This document shows, one piece after another, positions 7,774 to 15,212 of a stretch of 21,438 nucleotides of DNA (positions are counted from its first letter, which is position 1; each line of letters opens with the position of its first letter). Made by a program: the position numbers and the translations under genes. The notes beneath the pieces were generated by a model. The model was not told the DNA's origin and made no database searches. It saw nothing but the letters and a program-made list of their open reading frames with translations. Origin of the DNA: Microbacterium sp. (GTDB taxonomy: Bacteria > Actinomycetota > Actinomycetes > Actinomycetales > Microbacteriaceae); the NCBI GenBank assembly GCA_029267645.1, contig JAJUIM010000004.1, positions 1-21,438 of the forward strand. Reading direction: 5' to 3'.

Positions 7774-8247
7774 CTACTCCCCCAACGGGTCGATGCCGAG
7801 GAGGTCCTGCACGAACAGCTGCGGCAGGCCGACGAACGGAATCGCCGCGCGGGTGATGCCGACCTCGCGCACGGTGTAGGGCTCGCGGTCGACGCCGTCG
7901 TTCGCGTCGCCCTTCAGCGTGAGGATCGTCTCGCCGCCCGAGCCCGCGACCGAGTCGACGACGCGGTGCGTCACGGTGCCGGGACCGTTGAACCGGTCGG
8001 TCGTCACGACGTCGCCCGGCGCGACGAGGTCGGCGGGCACCTGCTGCGAGAACACGACCGTGCCGACGGGGTACCCCGGCTCCATCGAGCCCGACACGAT
8101 CACGAGGGGCGTGAGGCCGAAGACCGACAGCAGCACGGATCCGCCGAGACCGAGGGCCGCGAGCCCGCCCGCGACGATCCCCGAGACGCGGGCGATCGCC
8201 CGCACACGAAGACGCGACAGCGAACGCGACGCCATTCCGACCGACAT
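7774..8247 (-). CDS. Signal peptidase I, SipW/ER type (S26B)
   Basis: This is a short (157-residue) membrane-anchored serine peptidase that would remove signal peptides outside the membrane. One hydrophobic segment (about residues 23-50) precedes the SGSMEP motif with nucleophile Ser54. THRV supplies His94, as in the Ser-His dyad of SipW/ER-type enzymes rather than the Ser-Lys dyad of LepB. KGDAN (112-116) is the conserved family box. The C-terminal hydrophobic segment found in many SipW-type enzymes is missing; the protein stops soon after VGLPQLFVQDLLG. ATG 8247 is chosen for GAGGGGG four bases upstream; ATG 8289 (14 residues longer) is possible. No TasA-like or pilin substrate gene is adjacent, so the client is unknown. 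Confidence 0.85.
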   Translation of the reverse strand: MSVGMASRSLSRLRVRAIARVSGIVAGGLAALGLGGSVLLSVFGLTPLVIVSGSMEPGYPVGTVVFSQQVPADLVAPGDVVTTDRFNGPGTVTHRVVDSVAGSGGETILTLKGDANDGVDREPYTVREVGITRAAIPFVGLPQLFVQDLLGIDPLGE

Positions 8248-8303
8248 GATTCCCCCTCGTGCGCTTCGGCGCGTGCGCGCCACGGCCATGCGCAAGACAC
8301 CTG

Positions 8304-8329
8304 CCGTTCACTTTCCGTTCACCATTATC
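8304..8329 (-). promoter_or_regulatory. Candidate promoter -10 and direct-repeat operator for the signal peptidase gene
   Basis: On the minus strand, GATAAT (8329-8324) resembles a -10 element. Immediately downstream are two exact copies of GTGAACGG separated by AAA (8304-8311 and 8315-8322), spaced 11 bp, about one helical turn. No convincing -35 is seen. The operator role is an inference. Confidence 0.4.
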
Positions 8330-8413
8330 CTCGGCAGGCGCCCGCCCGCGAGGGGCACGGCCCGACGCGCAGGCACTCCGCGGGCGTCGTGCCGCGAACG
8401 CCCAGCGAGGGCA

Positions 8414-8419
8414 TACGCT
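8414..8419 (+). promoter_or_regulatory. -10-like TACGCT of the SRAP gene, leaderless layout
   Basis: TACGCT ends six bases before ATG 8426. The purines GAGG lie only one base from the ATG, too close to act as a ribosome site, so a leaderless transcript is likely. The -35 is not clear. Confidence 0.45.
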
Positions 8420-8425
8420 CGAGGC

Positions 8426-9133
8426 ATGTGCGGACGATTCGTCGTGGCCCGTGTCGGCAGCGAGCTCGTGGGCGAGCTGCGCGCCGACCTCATCAGCGAC
8501 CGCCTCCCCGAGCCGTCGTTCAACATCGCGCCGACGCAGCAGGCGACGATCGTGCTCGACTCTGCGAAGACGGATCCGCCGACGCGTCGCGTCGAGTCCG
8601 CGCGCTGGGGACTCGTGCCCGGCTGGGCGAAGGACCTCTCGATCGGCTCGCGCGCGTTCAACGCCCGCGCCGAGGAGCTCGAGGGCAAGCGCATGTTCGC
8701 CCCCGCCCTCGCGCGACGCCGCGCCGTGATCCCCGCGACCGGCTACTACGAGTGGAAGCGCGACGAACACGGCAAGGTGCCGCTCTTCATCCACCCCGAG
8801 GGCGGCGAGCCGCTGCTGTTCGCGGGCCTCTACGAGTGGTGGAAGGATCCGTCGCTCGCGGACGACGACCCGACCCGCTGGGTGCTGAGCTTCACGATCC
8901 TCACGCGCGGCGCCGTGGGCGCCCTCGGCTCGGTGCACGACCGCATGCCCGTGTTCCTCGACGTCGACCACGCCGACGCGTGGCTCGACACCGACCTCGA
9001 CGAGCCGCGCGACGTGCTCGACGCGGCCCTCGACGACGCCCCTCGCGTCGCCGAGTCGTTCGCGTGGCACGAGGTCGGCGCGGCCGTCGGCAACGTGCGC
9101 AACGACGGGGCGCACCTCATCGACCCGGTCTGA
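8426..9133 (+). CDS. SOS response-associated peptidase (SRAP, HMCES/YedK family)
   Basis: SRAP proteins form a covalent thiazolidine link with abasic sites in single-stranded DNA and so protect them from cleavage and mutagenic bypass. The 235-residue protein begins MCGRF, placing catalytic Cys2 directly after the start methionine, which fixes the start codon. The other active-site residues are visible: Asn33 in FNIAPTQ, Glu109 in GYYEWK and His171 in VHDRMPV. Length and motif order are normal for the family. The gene lies about 0.65 kb past dnaE2, separated only by the divergent signal peptidase gene. I see no LexA box in its own promoter, so SOS control is not shown by the sequence. Confidence 0.95.
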   Translation: MCGRFVVARVGSELVGELRADLISDRLPEPSFNIAPTQQATIVLDSAKTDPPTRRVESARWGLVPGWAKDLSIGSRAFNARAEELEGKRMFAPALARRRAVIPATGYYEWKRDEHGKVPLFIHPEGGEPLLFAGLYEWWKDPSLADDDPTRWVLSFTILTRGAVGALGSVHDRMPVFLDVDHADAWLDTDLDEPRDVLDAALDDAPRVAESFAWHEVGAAVGNVRNDGAHLIDPV

Positions 9134-9155
9134 GCCGCCGTCCGGCGCCGTGCGA

Positions 9156-9161
9156 GACAAT
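9156..9161 (+). promoter_or_regulatory. -10-like GACAAT of the M18 aminopeptidase gene, leaderless layout
   Basis: GACAAT ends six bases before GTG 9168, the same layout as at imuA and the SRAP gene. An in-frame GTG at 9150 lies upstream of this -10 and is therefore an unlikely start. Confidence 0.5.
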
Positions 9162-9167
9162 GGCGTC

Positions 9168-10454
9168 GTGACCTCCGACATCCCCGCAGACGCCCGCCGC
9201 CACATCGACGACCTCGCCGCCTTCGTGCAGGCCTCGCCGTCGTCCTACCACGCCGCGCGCGAGGCCGCCCGGCGCCTGGAGGAGGCGGGCTTCGCGCCGC
9301 TCGACGAGCGCGAGCGATGGGATCTCGCCCCCGGCGGCCGCTACGTCGTCGTGCGCGAGGGATCCGTCATCGCCTTCGCGCTGCCCGCCGACGTCACCGC
9401 GACGACGCCGTTCGCGATCGTCGGCGCGCACACCGACTCTCCGAGTTTCAAGCTCAAACCGCGCCCCACGACGTCGGGCGCGGGCGGCTGGCGCCAGCTG
9501 GGCTGGGAGGTCTACGGCGGCCCGCTCCTCAACTCGTGGCTCGACCGCGAGCTCGAGCTCGCGGGCCGCATCGTCACGGTCTCGGGCGACGAGCATCTCG
9601 TGCGCACGGGGCCGATCGCGCGGATCCCGCAGCTCGCGATACACCTCGACCGCCAGGTCAACGACGGCCTCACCCTCGACAAGCAGCGCCACACGGCGCC
9701 CGTCTGGGGGCTCGGCGAGCCCGAGTCGGCCGACATCCTCGCGGTGCTCGCGCGCGAGGCGGGCGTGGACGCGGCCGAGATCGGCGGCTTCGACATCGTC
9801 GCCGCCGACACGCAGCCCCCGCGCACGTTCGGCGCCGACGAGGCGCTCTTCGCGAGCGGCCGCCTCGACAACCTGCTCTCGACGCACGCGGGGCTCACGG
9901 CGATTCAGCGCGCCGAGCCGCGCGGCTCGATCGCCATGTTCGCGGCCTTCGACCATGAGGAGATCGGATCCTCGTCGCGCACGGGCGCGGCCGGGCCGTA
10001 CCACGAGGAGGTGCTCACGCGGATCCTCGCTGCGTTCGGCGCGCAGGCGGAGGACCGCGCGCGGAGCTTCGCGGCGTCGCTGCACATCTCGAGCGACGTC
10101 GGGCACGCCGTACACCCGAACTACCCCGAGCGCCACGACCCCGCGAACCACCCGGTCGCGGGCGGCGGCCCGATCCTCAAGATCAACGCGAACCAGCGCT
10201 ACGCGACCGACGCGCACGGCGCCGCCGCCTGGAACGCCGCGTGCTCGGCGGCGGGCGTACCCGCGCAGGAGTTCGTCTCGAACAACCAGGTGCCGTGCGG
10301 CTCGACCATCGGGCCCATCTCGGCGACGCGCCTCGGCATCCGCACCGTCGACGTGGGCGTGCCCATCCTGTCGATGCACTCGGCCCGCGAGCTCACCGCG
10401 GTCGTCGACCCGTGGTTCCTCTCGCGCGCCATGGCCGAGGTGCTCGCCCGCTGA
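9168..10454 (+). CDS. M18 family aminopeptidase (aspartyl aminopeptidase-like)
   Basis: This is a cytosolic dinuclear-zinc aminopeptidase that trims N-terminal residues, classically acidic ones, from peptides. The 428-residue protein shows the M18 landmarks in order: AHTDSP with His88 and Asp90; FDHEEIGSS (Asp262, with Glu264/Glu265 as the general-base/metal-ligand pair); DVGHAVHPN (residues 310-318); and a late SMHSARE with His404. Length is typical. GTG 9168 is preferred because GACAAT sits just upstream; starting at 9150 would add six residues. The next gene begins one base after the stop, so the two are probably co-transcribed. Physiological substrates cannot be read from the sequence; peptide recycling is the usual role. 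Confidence 0.92.
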   Translation: MTSDIPADARRHIDDLAAFVQASPSSYHAAREAARRLEEAGFAPLDERERWDLAPGGRYVVVREGSVIAFALPADVTATTPFAIVGAHTDSPSFKLKPRPTTSGAGGWRQLGWEVYGGPLLNSWLDRELELAGRIVTVSGDEHLVRTGPIARIPQLAIHLDRQVNDGLTLDKQRHTAPVWGLGEPESADILAVLAREAGVDAAEIGGFDIVAADTQPPRTFGADEALFASGRLDNLLSTHAGLTAIQRAEPRGSIAMFAAFDHEEIGSSSRTGAAGPYHEEVLTRILAAFGAQAEDRARSFAASLHISSDVGHAVHPNYPERHDPANHPVAGGGPILKINANQRYATDAHGAAAWNAACSAAGVPAQEFVSNNQVPCGSTIGPISATRLGIRTVDVGVPILSMHSARELTAVVDPWFLSRAMAEVLAR

Positions 10455-10455
10455 C

Positions 10456-11331
10456 ATGACGAGGCTCGACCGGCAGACGTGGCGCGAGCGCGAGCGGGCG
10501 CACGTCGCGCGCGCCGAGGCGCTCACTGCAGCGCACCGCGACAGGCGCCGGCGCGGCGAGAAGCACCCCGTCTGGGACTTCCTGTTCACGTACTACCCGT
10601 TCTCCCCCACGCGCCTCGCGACCTGGCACCCCGGCGCGGGCGTCGTGCTCGAGGACGCCGCGGGCGAGGAGCGCGCGACGTGGCGCGGCTACCGCGCGCA
10701 CGACGACGGATCTGTGTCGGTCGACGCCCGCGCGCTCGCCGCCGAGAAGCCGGGCGTCGTGCGCCTCGCGGAGATCATGCTGCGCCGCACGGCGGGCCGC
10801 CCGGGGCAGTTCGACTGCTTCGGCCTGCACGAGTGGGCCATGGTCTATCGCCAGGGCGAGCACCGGCATCCCCAGCCGCTGCGGCTCGGCCAGGCGGCGA
10901 CCGATGCGGTCGTCGAGTCGCATGACCTGCGCTGCACGCACATCGACGCGTTCCGGTTCTTCACGCCGGACGCCGCGCCGCGCAACCGCACGCGCCCGAC
11001 GCGCGAGGCGCAGCCCGACCTCGAGCAGCCCGGCTGCCTGCACGCGGGGATGGACGTCTACAAGTGGGCGTCGAAGCTCGGCCCCATCGTGCCGGGCGAG
11101 CTGCTGCTCGACGCGTTCGAGCTCGCGCGCGACATCCGCCAGCTCGACATGGAGGCGGCGCCCTACGATCTCGCGGCGTTCGGCGTGCTCCCCGTGCGCA
11201 TCGAGACGCCGGAGGGCAAGGCCGAGTACGTGCGCCGGCAGCGGGCCTTCGCCGAGCGCGGGAACGACCTCCGTCGCCGGATCCTCGACGCGTGGCGACC
11301 CGCGGAGGAACCGAGCGATTTCGCCGCCTGA
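10456..11331 (+). CDS. Conserved actinobacterial protein, often labelled 3-methyladenine DNA glycosylase
   Basis: The 291-residue protein matches a conserved actinobacterial family that is commonly named 3-methyladenine DNA glycosylase. I recognise blocks such as HPVWDFLFTYYP near residue 36, FGLHEWAMVYR near 125, HIDAFRFFTPDA near 162, and CLHAGMDVYKWA followed by LARDIRQLDMEA in the C-terminal third. I do not see the helix-hairpin-helix GPD signature of AlkA/Nth enzymes or the Tag zinc-binding pattern, so the enzymatic label is weakly founded. The start ATG follows the aminopeptidase stop by one base, which suggests translational coupling. The N-terminus is rich in Arg/Glu and probably helical. 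The true function is open. Confidence 0.65.
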   Translation: MTRLDRQTWRERERAHVARAEALTAAHRDRRRRGEKHPVWDFLFTYYPFSPTRLATWHPGAGVVLEDAAGEERATWRGYRAHDDGSVSVDARALAAEKPGVVRLAEIMLRRTAGRPGQFDCFGLHEWAMVYRQGEHRHPQPLRLGQAATDAVVESHDLRCTHIDAFRFFTPDAAPRNRTRPTREAQPDLEQPGCLHAGMDVYKWASKLGPIVPGELLLDAFELARDIRQLDMEAAPYDLAAFGVLPVRIETPEGKAEYVRRQRAFAERGNDLRRRILDAWRPAEEPSDFAA

Positions 11332-11337
11332 CGTCGC

Positions 11338-11456
11338 CAGAATGAGCATTCTGCTCAACTCCGACGGCCGTTGAATGCTCGTTCGATTCGAGACTGACCG
11401 TTCGCTGTGTGAAGATTGCAAGACCCCTGTTCCCGGAACACCGGTGAGCACACAGC
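11338..11456. promoter_or_regulatory. Cluster of inverted repeats upstream of the ABC importer operon
   Basis: The 150-bp gap holds several exact inverted repeats. CAGAATG-AG-CATTCTG is at 11338-11353. GAGCATTC (11344-11351) pairs with GAATGCTC (11373-11380). TGTTCC-C-GGAACA is at 11428-11440, nested inside GCTGTGTG (11404-11411) and CACACAGC (11449-11456). The first two could terminate the upstream operon or be operators; the last two could form a leader hairpin or a repressor site. I cannot place the promoter confidently. Confidence 0.5.
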
Positions 11457-11481
11457 ACTGTCATCTCGAAAGAGGTCTCCC

Positions 11482-13107
11482 ATGACCCCCACGAAGCGCG
11501 CGCGGAAGCGCGCCCTCCTCGTCGCAGTCCCCGCCGTCGGCGCGCTCGCACTCGCGGGCTGCGCGACCGACGCGGGCGGCGGCGAAGCCGCCCTGTCGGG
11601 CGACTCGATCCTCGTCGGCACGACCGACGCCGTGACGCACCTCGACCCCGCCGGCTCGTACGACAACGGATCCCTGACGCTGCAGACGCAGGTCTTCCCG
11701 TACCTCGTGAACACGGCGCCCGGCAGCACCGAGGTCGTGCCCGACCTCGCCGAGTCGGCCGAGTTCACGGGCCCGTCCGAGTACACCGTGACGCTGCCCG
11801 AGGGCCTCGAGTGGGCCAACGGCAACCCGCTGACCGCGAGCGACGTGAAGTTCACGTTCGACCGCCAGCTCGCGATCGCCGACCCGAACGGCCCGTCGTC
11901 GCTGCTGTTCAACCTCGACTCGGTCGAGACGCCCGACGACACGACCGTCGTGTTCCACCTGAAGAGCGAGAACGACCAGACGTTCCCGCACGTGCTCACG
12001 AGCTTCCCCGGCGCGATCGTCGACGAGGACACCTTCTCGGCCGACTCGGTCACGCCCGACGACGAGATCGTCGACGCGAACGCCTTCGGCGGGCCGTACT
12101 CGATCTCGAGCTACACGTTCAACGAGATCGTCGAGCTCACGCCCAACGAGAGCTACCAGGGCCTCATCGACGCCGCCGCCAACGAGGGCGTCGTCATCAA
12201 CTACTACGCCGAGTCGTCGAACCTGAAGCTCGCGGTGCAGGAGGGCGAGGTCGACCTCGCCTACCGCAGCCTCTCGCCGAGCGACGTCGAGGACCTCTCG
12301 GGCGACGATTCGCTCGCCGTGCACGAGGGCCCCGGCGGCGAGATCCGCTACATCGTGTTCAACTTCCACACGCAACCGCACGGCTCCGAGACCGACGACG
12401 CCGACCCGGAGAAGGCCCTCGCCGTGCGCCAGGCCGTCGCCGATCTCATCGACCGCGACGCCCTGAGCGAGGACGTCTACGACGGCACCTACACGCCGCT
12501 CTTCTCGCACATCCCCGAGGGCTTCGCGGGCGCGACCGAGCCGCTCAAGGAGCTCTACGGCGACGGCGACGGCGGCCCCTCGGCCGACAAGGCCGCGCAG
12601 CGCCTCGAGGACGCCGGCGTCGAGACGCCCGTCGCGCTCTCGCTGCAGTACAGCCCCGACCACTACGGCCCGAACTCGGCCGACGAGTACGCCGCGATCG
12701 AGCAGCAGCTCGAGGCCGACGGCCTCTTCGACGTGACCCTCGCGGGCACGGAGTGGGTGCAGTACTCGGACGACCGCGTCAACGACGTCTACCCCGCGTA
12801 CCAGCTCGGCTGGTTCCCGGACTACTCCGACGCCGACAACTACCTCACGCCGTTCTTCCTCACGGAGAACTTCCTCGTGAACCACTACGAGAACCAGGAG
12901 GTCAACGACCTCATCCTGCAGCAGGCGTCGACGCCCGACGCCGCCGAGCGCGAGGAGCTGATCGGCCAGATCCAGCAGATCGTGGCCGAGGACCTCTCGA
13001 CCGTGCCCTACCTGCAGGGCGCGCAGGTCGCCGTCGCGGCCTCCGACGTGTCGGGCATCGAGCTCGACGCCTCGTTCAAGCTGCGCATGTCGCTGCTCAG
13101 CCGCTAA
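11482..13107 (+). CDS. ABC importer substrate-binding lipoprotein, family 5 (SBP_bac_5)
   Basis: This is the extracytoplasmic lipoprotein of a dipeptide/oligopeptide/nickel-type ABC importer, 541 residues long. A basic N-terminus (KRARKRA) and hydrophobic core end in the lipobox LAGC with Cys27 as the acylated residue. A Gly-rich linker leads into the mature domain. Family-5 features include the segment LEWANGNPLTASDVKFTFDR (near residues 110-130) and the mid-domain sequence AVRQAVADLIDRDAL. The mature protein is very acidic. ATG 11482 has AAAGAGG six bases upstream. The permease and ATPase genes follow after a terminator hairpin. The ligand cannot be deduced from the sequence. Confidence 0.93.
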   Translation: MTPTKRARKRALLVAVPAVGALALAGCATDAGGGEAALSGDSILVGTTDAVTHLDPAGSYDNGSLTLQTQVFPYLVNTAPGSTEVVPDLAESAEFTGPSEYTVTLPEGLEWANGNPLTASDVKFTFDRQLAIADPNGPSSLLFNLDSVETPDDTTVVFHLKSENDQTFPHVLTSFPGAIVDEDTFSADSVTPDDEIVDANAFGGPYSISSYTFNEIVELTPNESYQGLIDAAANEGVVINYYAESSNLKLAVQEGEVDLAYRSLSPSDVEDLSGDDSLAVHEGPGGEIRYIVFNFHTQPHGSETDDADPEKALAVRQAVADLIDRDALSEDVYDGTYTPLFSHIPEGFAGATEPLKELYGDGDGGPSADKAAQRLEDAGVETPVALSLQYSPDHYGPNSADEYAAIEQQLEADGLFDVTLAGTEWVQYSDDRVNDVYPAYQLGWFPDYSDADNYLTPFFLTENFLVNHYENQEVNDLILQQASTPDAAEREELIGQIQQIVAEDLSTVPYLQGAQVAVAASDVSGIELDASFKLRMSLLSR

Positions 13108-13115
13108 CGCTCTCC

Positions 13116-13146
13116 GGGGCGGCCCGTCCACAAGACGGGCCGCCCC
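13116..13146 (+). terminator. Intrinsic-terminator-like hairpin between the binding-protein gene and the permeases
   Basis: GGGGCGGCCCGTC (13116-13128) and GACGGGCCGCCCC (13134-13146) form a perfect 13-bp stem with a 5-nt loop, followed by TTCTC. It starts 8 bp after the lipoprotein stop. Inside an operon it would give partial termination or protect the mRNA 3' end, favouring excess binding protein. Confidence 0.85.
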
Positions 13147-13171
13147 TTCTCACGCTCTCCCAAGGATTCCC

Positions 13172-14260
13172 GTGGCAGACATCGCCCTCGCGCCGGAGAC
13201 CCCGGCGCTTCCCCCGACGCAGAAGGGACGATCGCGCGGCGGCACGACGCTGTGGCGCTACGTGCTCGTCCGCTTCCTGCTGATCTTCCCGACCATCTTC
13301 ATCCTCGTCACGACCGTCTTCCTCATGATGCGGGTGACGGGGGATCCCATCACGGCCGCGCTCGGCGGCCAGCTCACGCCCGCGCAGCTCGCCGAGCGCA
13401 TCAGCGCCGCGGGCTACGACCGCCCGCTGTTCGTGCAGTACGTCGAGTACCTCGGCTCGGTGCTGCGCGGCGACTTCGGCACGACGATCGACGGCCAGCC
13501 CGTCACGGGCGTGCTGCTGCGCTACGGCGGCGCGACGCTCGAGCTCGCGTTCTACGCGCTCATCGTCGCCTTCGTCGTCGGCATCCCGCTCGGCATGCTC
13601 GCGGCCGCGCTGCGCGACCGCTGGGGCGACGCCGTGCTGCGCATCTTCGCGATCCTCTGCTACGCGACGCCCGTGTTCTTCGCGGGCCTGCTGCTGAAGC
13701 TCGTCTTCTCGTCGTGGCTCGGGATCCTGCCGAGCTCGGGCCGCGCCTCGCCGCGCGTCGAGCTCGCGCTCAACCGCATCGACGGCGCGACGGGCATCTA
13801 CACGATCGACGCGATCCGCACGGGCAACCCGTTCATCATCGGCGACGTGCTCCAGCACGCCCTCCTGCCGGGCCTCGCGCTCGGCCTGCTCACGGCCGGC
13901 GTGTTCCTCCGCCTCGTGCGCACGAACGTCATCGGCACGCTGCAGATGCCCTACATCGACGCGGCTCGCTCGCGCGGCGTGAGCGAGTTCCGCCTCGTGC
14001 GCACGCACGCCTACCGCCCCGCGCTCATCCCAATCATCACCGTCATCGGCCTGCAGATCGCGATGCTGCTCGGCGGCGCCGTGCTGACCGAGACGACCTT
14101 CGAGTGGATGGGGCTCGGCTTCCAGCTCAGCGAGTTCCTCAAGGCGCGCGACTTCGTCGCCGTGCAGGGAATCGTCGCGCTGCTCGCCGTCATCGTCGCG
14201 CTCACGAACTTCGTCGTCGACATCATCGCGGCGTTCATCGACCCGAGGGTGAGGTACTGA
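13172..14260 (+). CDS. ABC importer permease, DppB/OppB type
   Basis: This 362-residue inner-membrane permease belongs to the binding-protein-dependent transport family. After a Pro-rich cytoplasmic start of about 28 residues, the first transmembrane helix is followed by the DppB-type extracytoplasmic region with MRVTGDP and the GDFGTTI block near residue 105. Four to five further helices follow. The EAA loop that contacts the ATPase is seen as YIDAARSRGVSEFRLVRTH (near residues 262-280). The start is GTG 13172 with AAGGA five bases upstream. It is followed one base after its stop by the second permease gene. Substrate specificity is unknown. Confidence 0.93.
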   Translation: MADIALAPETPALPPTQKGRSRGGTTLWRYVLVRFLLIFPTIFILVTTVFLMMRVTGDPITAALGGQLTPAQLAERISAAGYDRPLFVQYVEYLGSVLRGDFGTTIDGQPVTGVLLRYGGATLELAFYALIVAFVVGIPLGMLAAALRDRWGDAVLRIFAILCYATPVFFAGLLLKLVFSSWLGILPSSGRASPRVELALNRIDGATGIYTIDAIRTGNPFIIGDVLQHALLPGLALGLLTAGVFLRLVRTNVIGTLQMPYIDAARSRGVSEFRLVRTHAYRPALIPIITVIGLQIAMLLGGAVLTETTFEWMGLGFQLSEFLKARDFVAVQGIVALLAVIVALTNFVVDIIAAFIDPRVRY

Positions 14261-14261
14261 C

Positions 14262-15212
14262 ATGGCCGACAAGCCCTTCCTCGACCGCCTGCCGATCGTC
14301 GCGCAGTACCGCCAGTCGGTGGGCCTGCAGCGCGGCATGCTCACGGCCGGACTCGTCATCTGCGGCATCTTCCTGCTCGCCGCGCTGTTCGCCCCGCTCA
14401 TCGCGCCGTACGGCTTCTCGCAGCTGTCCGACGACGACGGATCCTTCGGGCCCCGCCAGGCGCCGAGCGGCGCCCACCCGTGGGGCACCACGATCGCGGG
14501 CTACGACGTGCTCTCGCGCGTCGTCTGGGGCGCGCAGACCGCGCTCGTTGTGATCGTCGTCTCGGTCGTCATGAGCCTCTTCATCGGCGTGCTGCTCGGG
14601 CTCGTCTCGGGCTACGTCAAGGGCTGGCTCGACCGGATCCTCGTCGTCGTGTGCGACGCGATCTACGCCTTCCCGTCGCTGCTGCTGGCGATCGTCGCGG
14701 CGATCGTCATCTCGGGCGGCCAGTCGAGCCTGTTCGGCGGGATCATGGCGACCGCGATCTCGATCACGGTCGTCTTCATCCCGCAGTACTTCCGCGTCGT
14801 GCGCGCCGAGACCGTGCGCATCACGTCGGAGGCGTACGTCGAATCGGCGCGCGTCGTCGGCGCCTCAACGTGGCGCATCATGATCCGCCACGTGCTGCGC
14901 AACGCGACCCGCAGCCTGCCGCTCATCTTCACGCTCAACGCGTCGGAGGCGATCCTCACGATCGCGGGCCTCGGCTTCCTCGGCTTCGGCATCGAGCCGT
15001 CGGCCGCCGCCGAGTGGGGCTACGACCTCAACCGCGCGGTCGAGGACGTCACGGCCGGCCGCTGGTGGACCGCGGTCTTCCCCGGCCTCGCCATCGTGCT
15101 CGTCGTGCTCGGCATCACCCTCGTCGGCGAGAGCCTCAACGACCTCGCCGACCCGCGCCTGCGCACCAGGCGACGGGCCGGCTCGCGAAAGAAGAAGGAG
15201 GTCGTCTCGTGA
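14262..15212 (+). CDS. ABC importer permease, DppC/OppC type
   Basis: The 316-residue second permease of the importer has one N-terminal helix near residues 25-45. A soluble segment contains HPWGTTIAGYDVLSRVVWGA, the DppC family hallmark (usually HPLGTDxxGRDxLSR). The transport domain carries the EAA loop YVESARVVGASTWRIMIRH (near residues 192-210). Compared with the usual box, Gly-Arg-Asp is Gly-Tyr-Asp here. The C-terminus is basic (RTRRRAGSRKKKE). ATG 14262 is preceded by GAGGT. The stop overlaps the GTG start of the ATPase gene by four bases (GTGA), so translation is probably coupled. Confidence 0.93.
   Translation: MADKPFLDRLPIVAQYRQSVGLQRGMLTAGLVICGIFLLAALFAPLIAPYGFSQLSDDDGSFGPRQAPSGAHPWGTTIAGYDVLSRVVWGAQTALVVIVVSVVMSLFIGVLLGLVSGYVKGWLDRILVVVCDAIYAFPSLLLAIVAAIVISGGQSSLFGGIMATAISITVVFIPQYFRVVRAETVRITSEAYVESARVVGASTWRIMIRHVLRNATRSLPLIFTLNASEAILTIAGLGFLGFGIEPSAAAEWGYDLNRAVEDVTAGRWWTAVFPGLAIVLVVLGITLVGESLNDLADPRLRTRRRAGSRKKKEVVS

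Noticed and set aside
7919..8425. N-terminal extension of the SRAP protein
   Set aside because: Family chemistry requires Cys2 immediately after the initiator methionine, which fixes the start at 8426.
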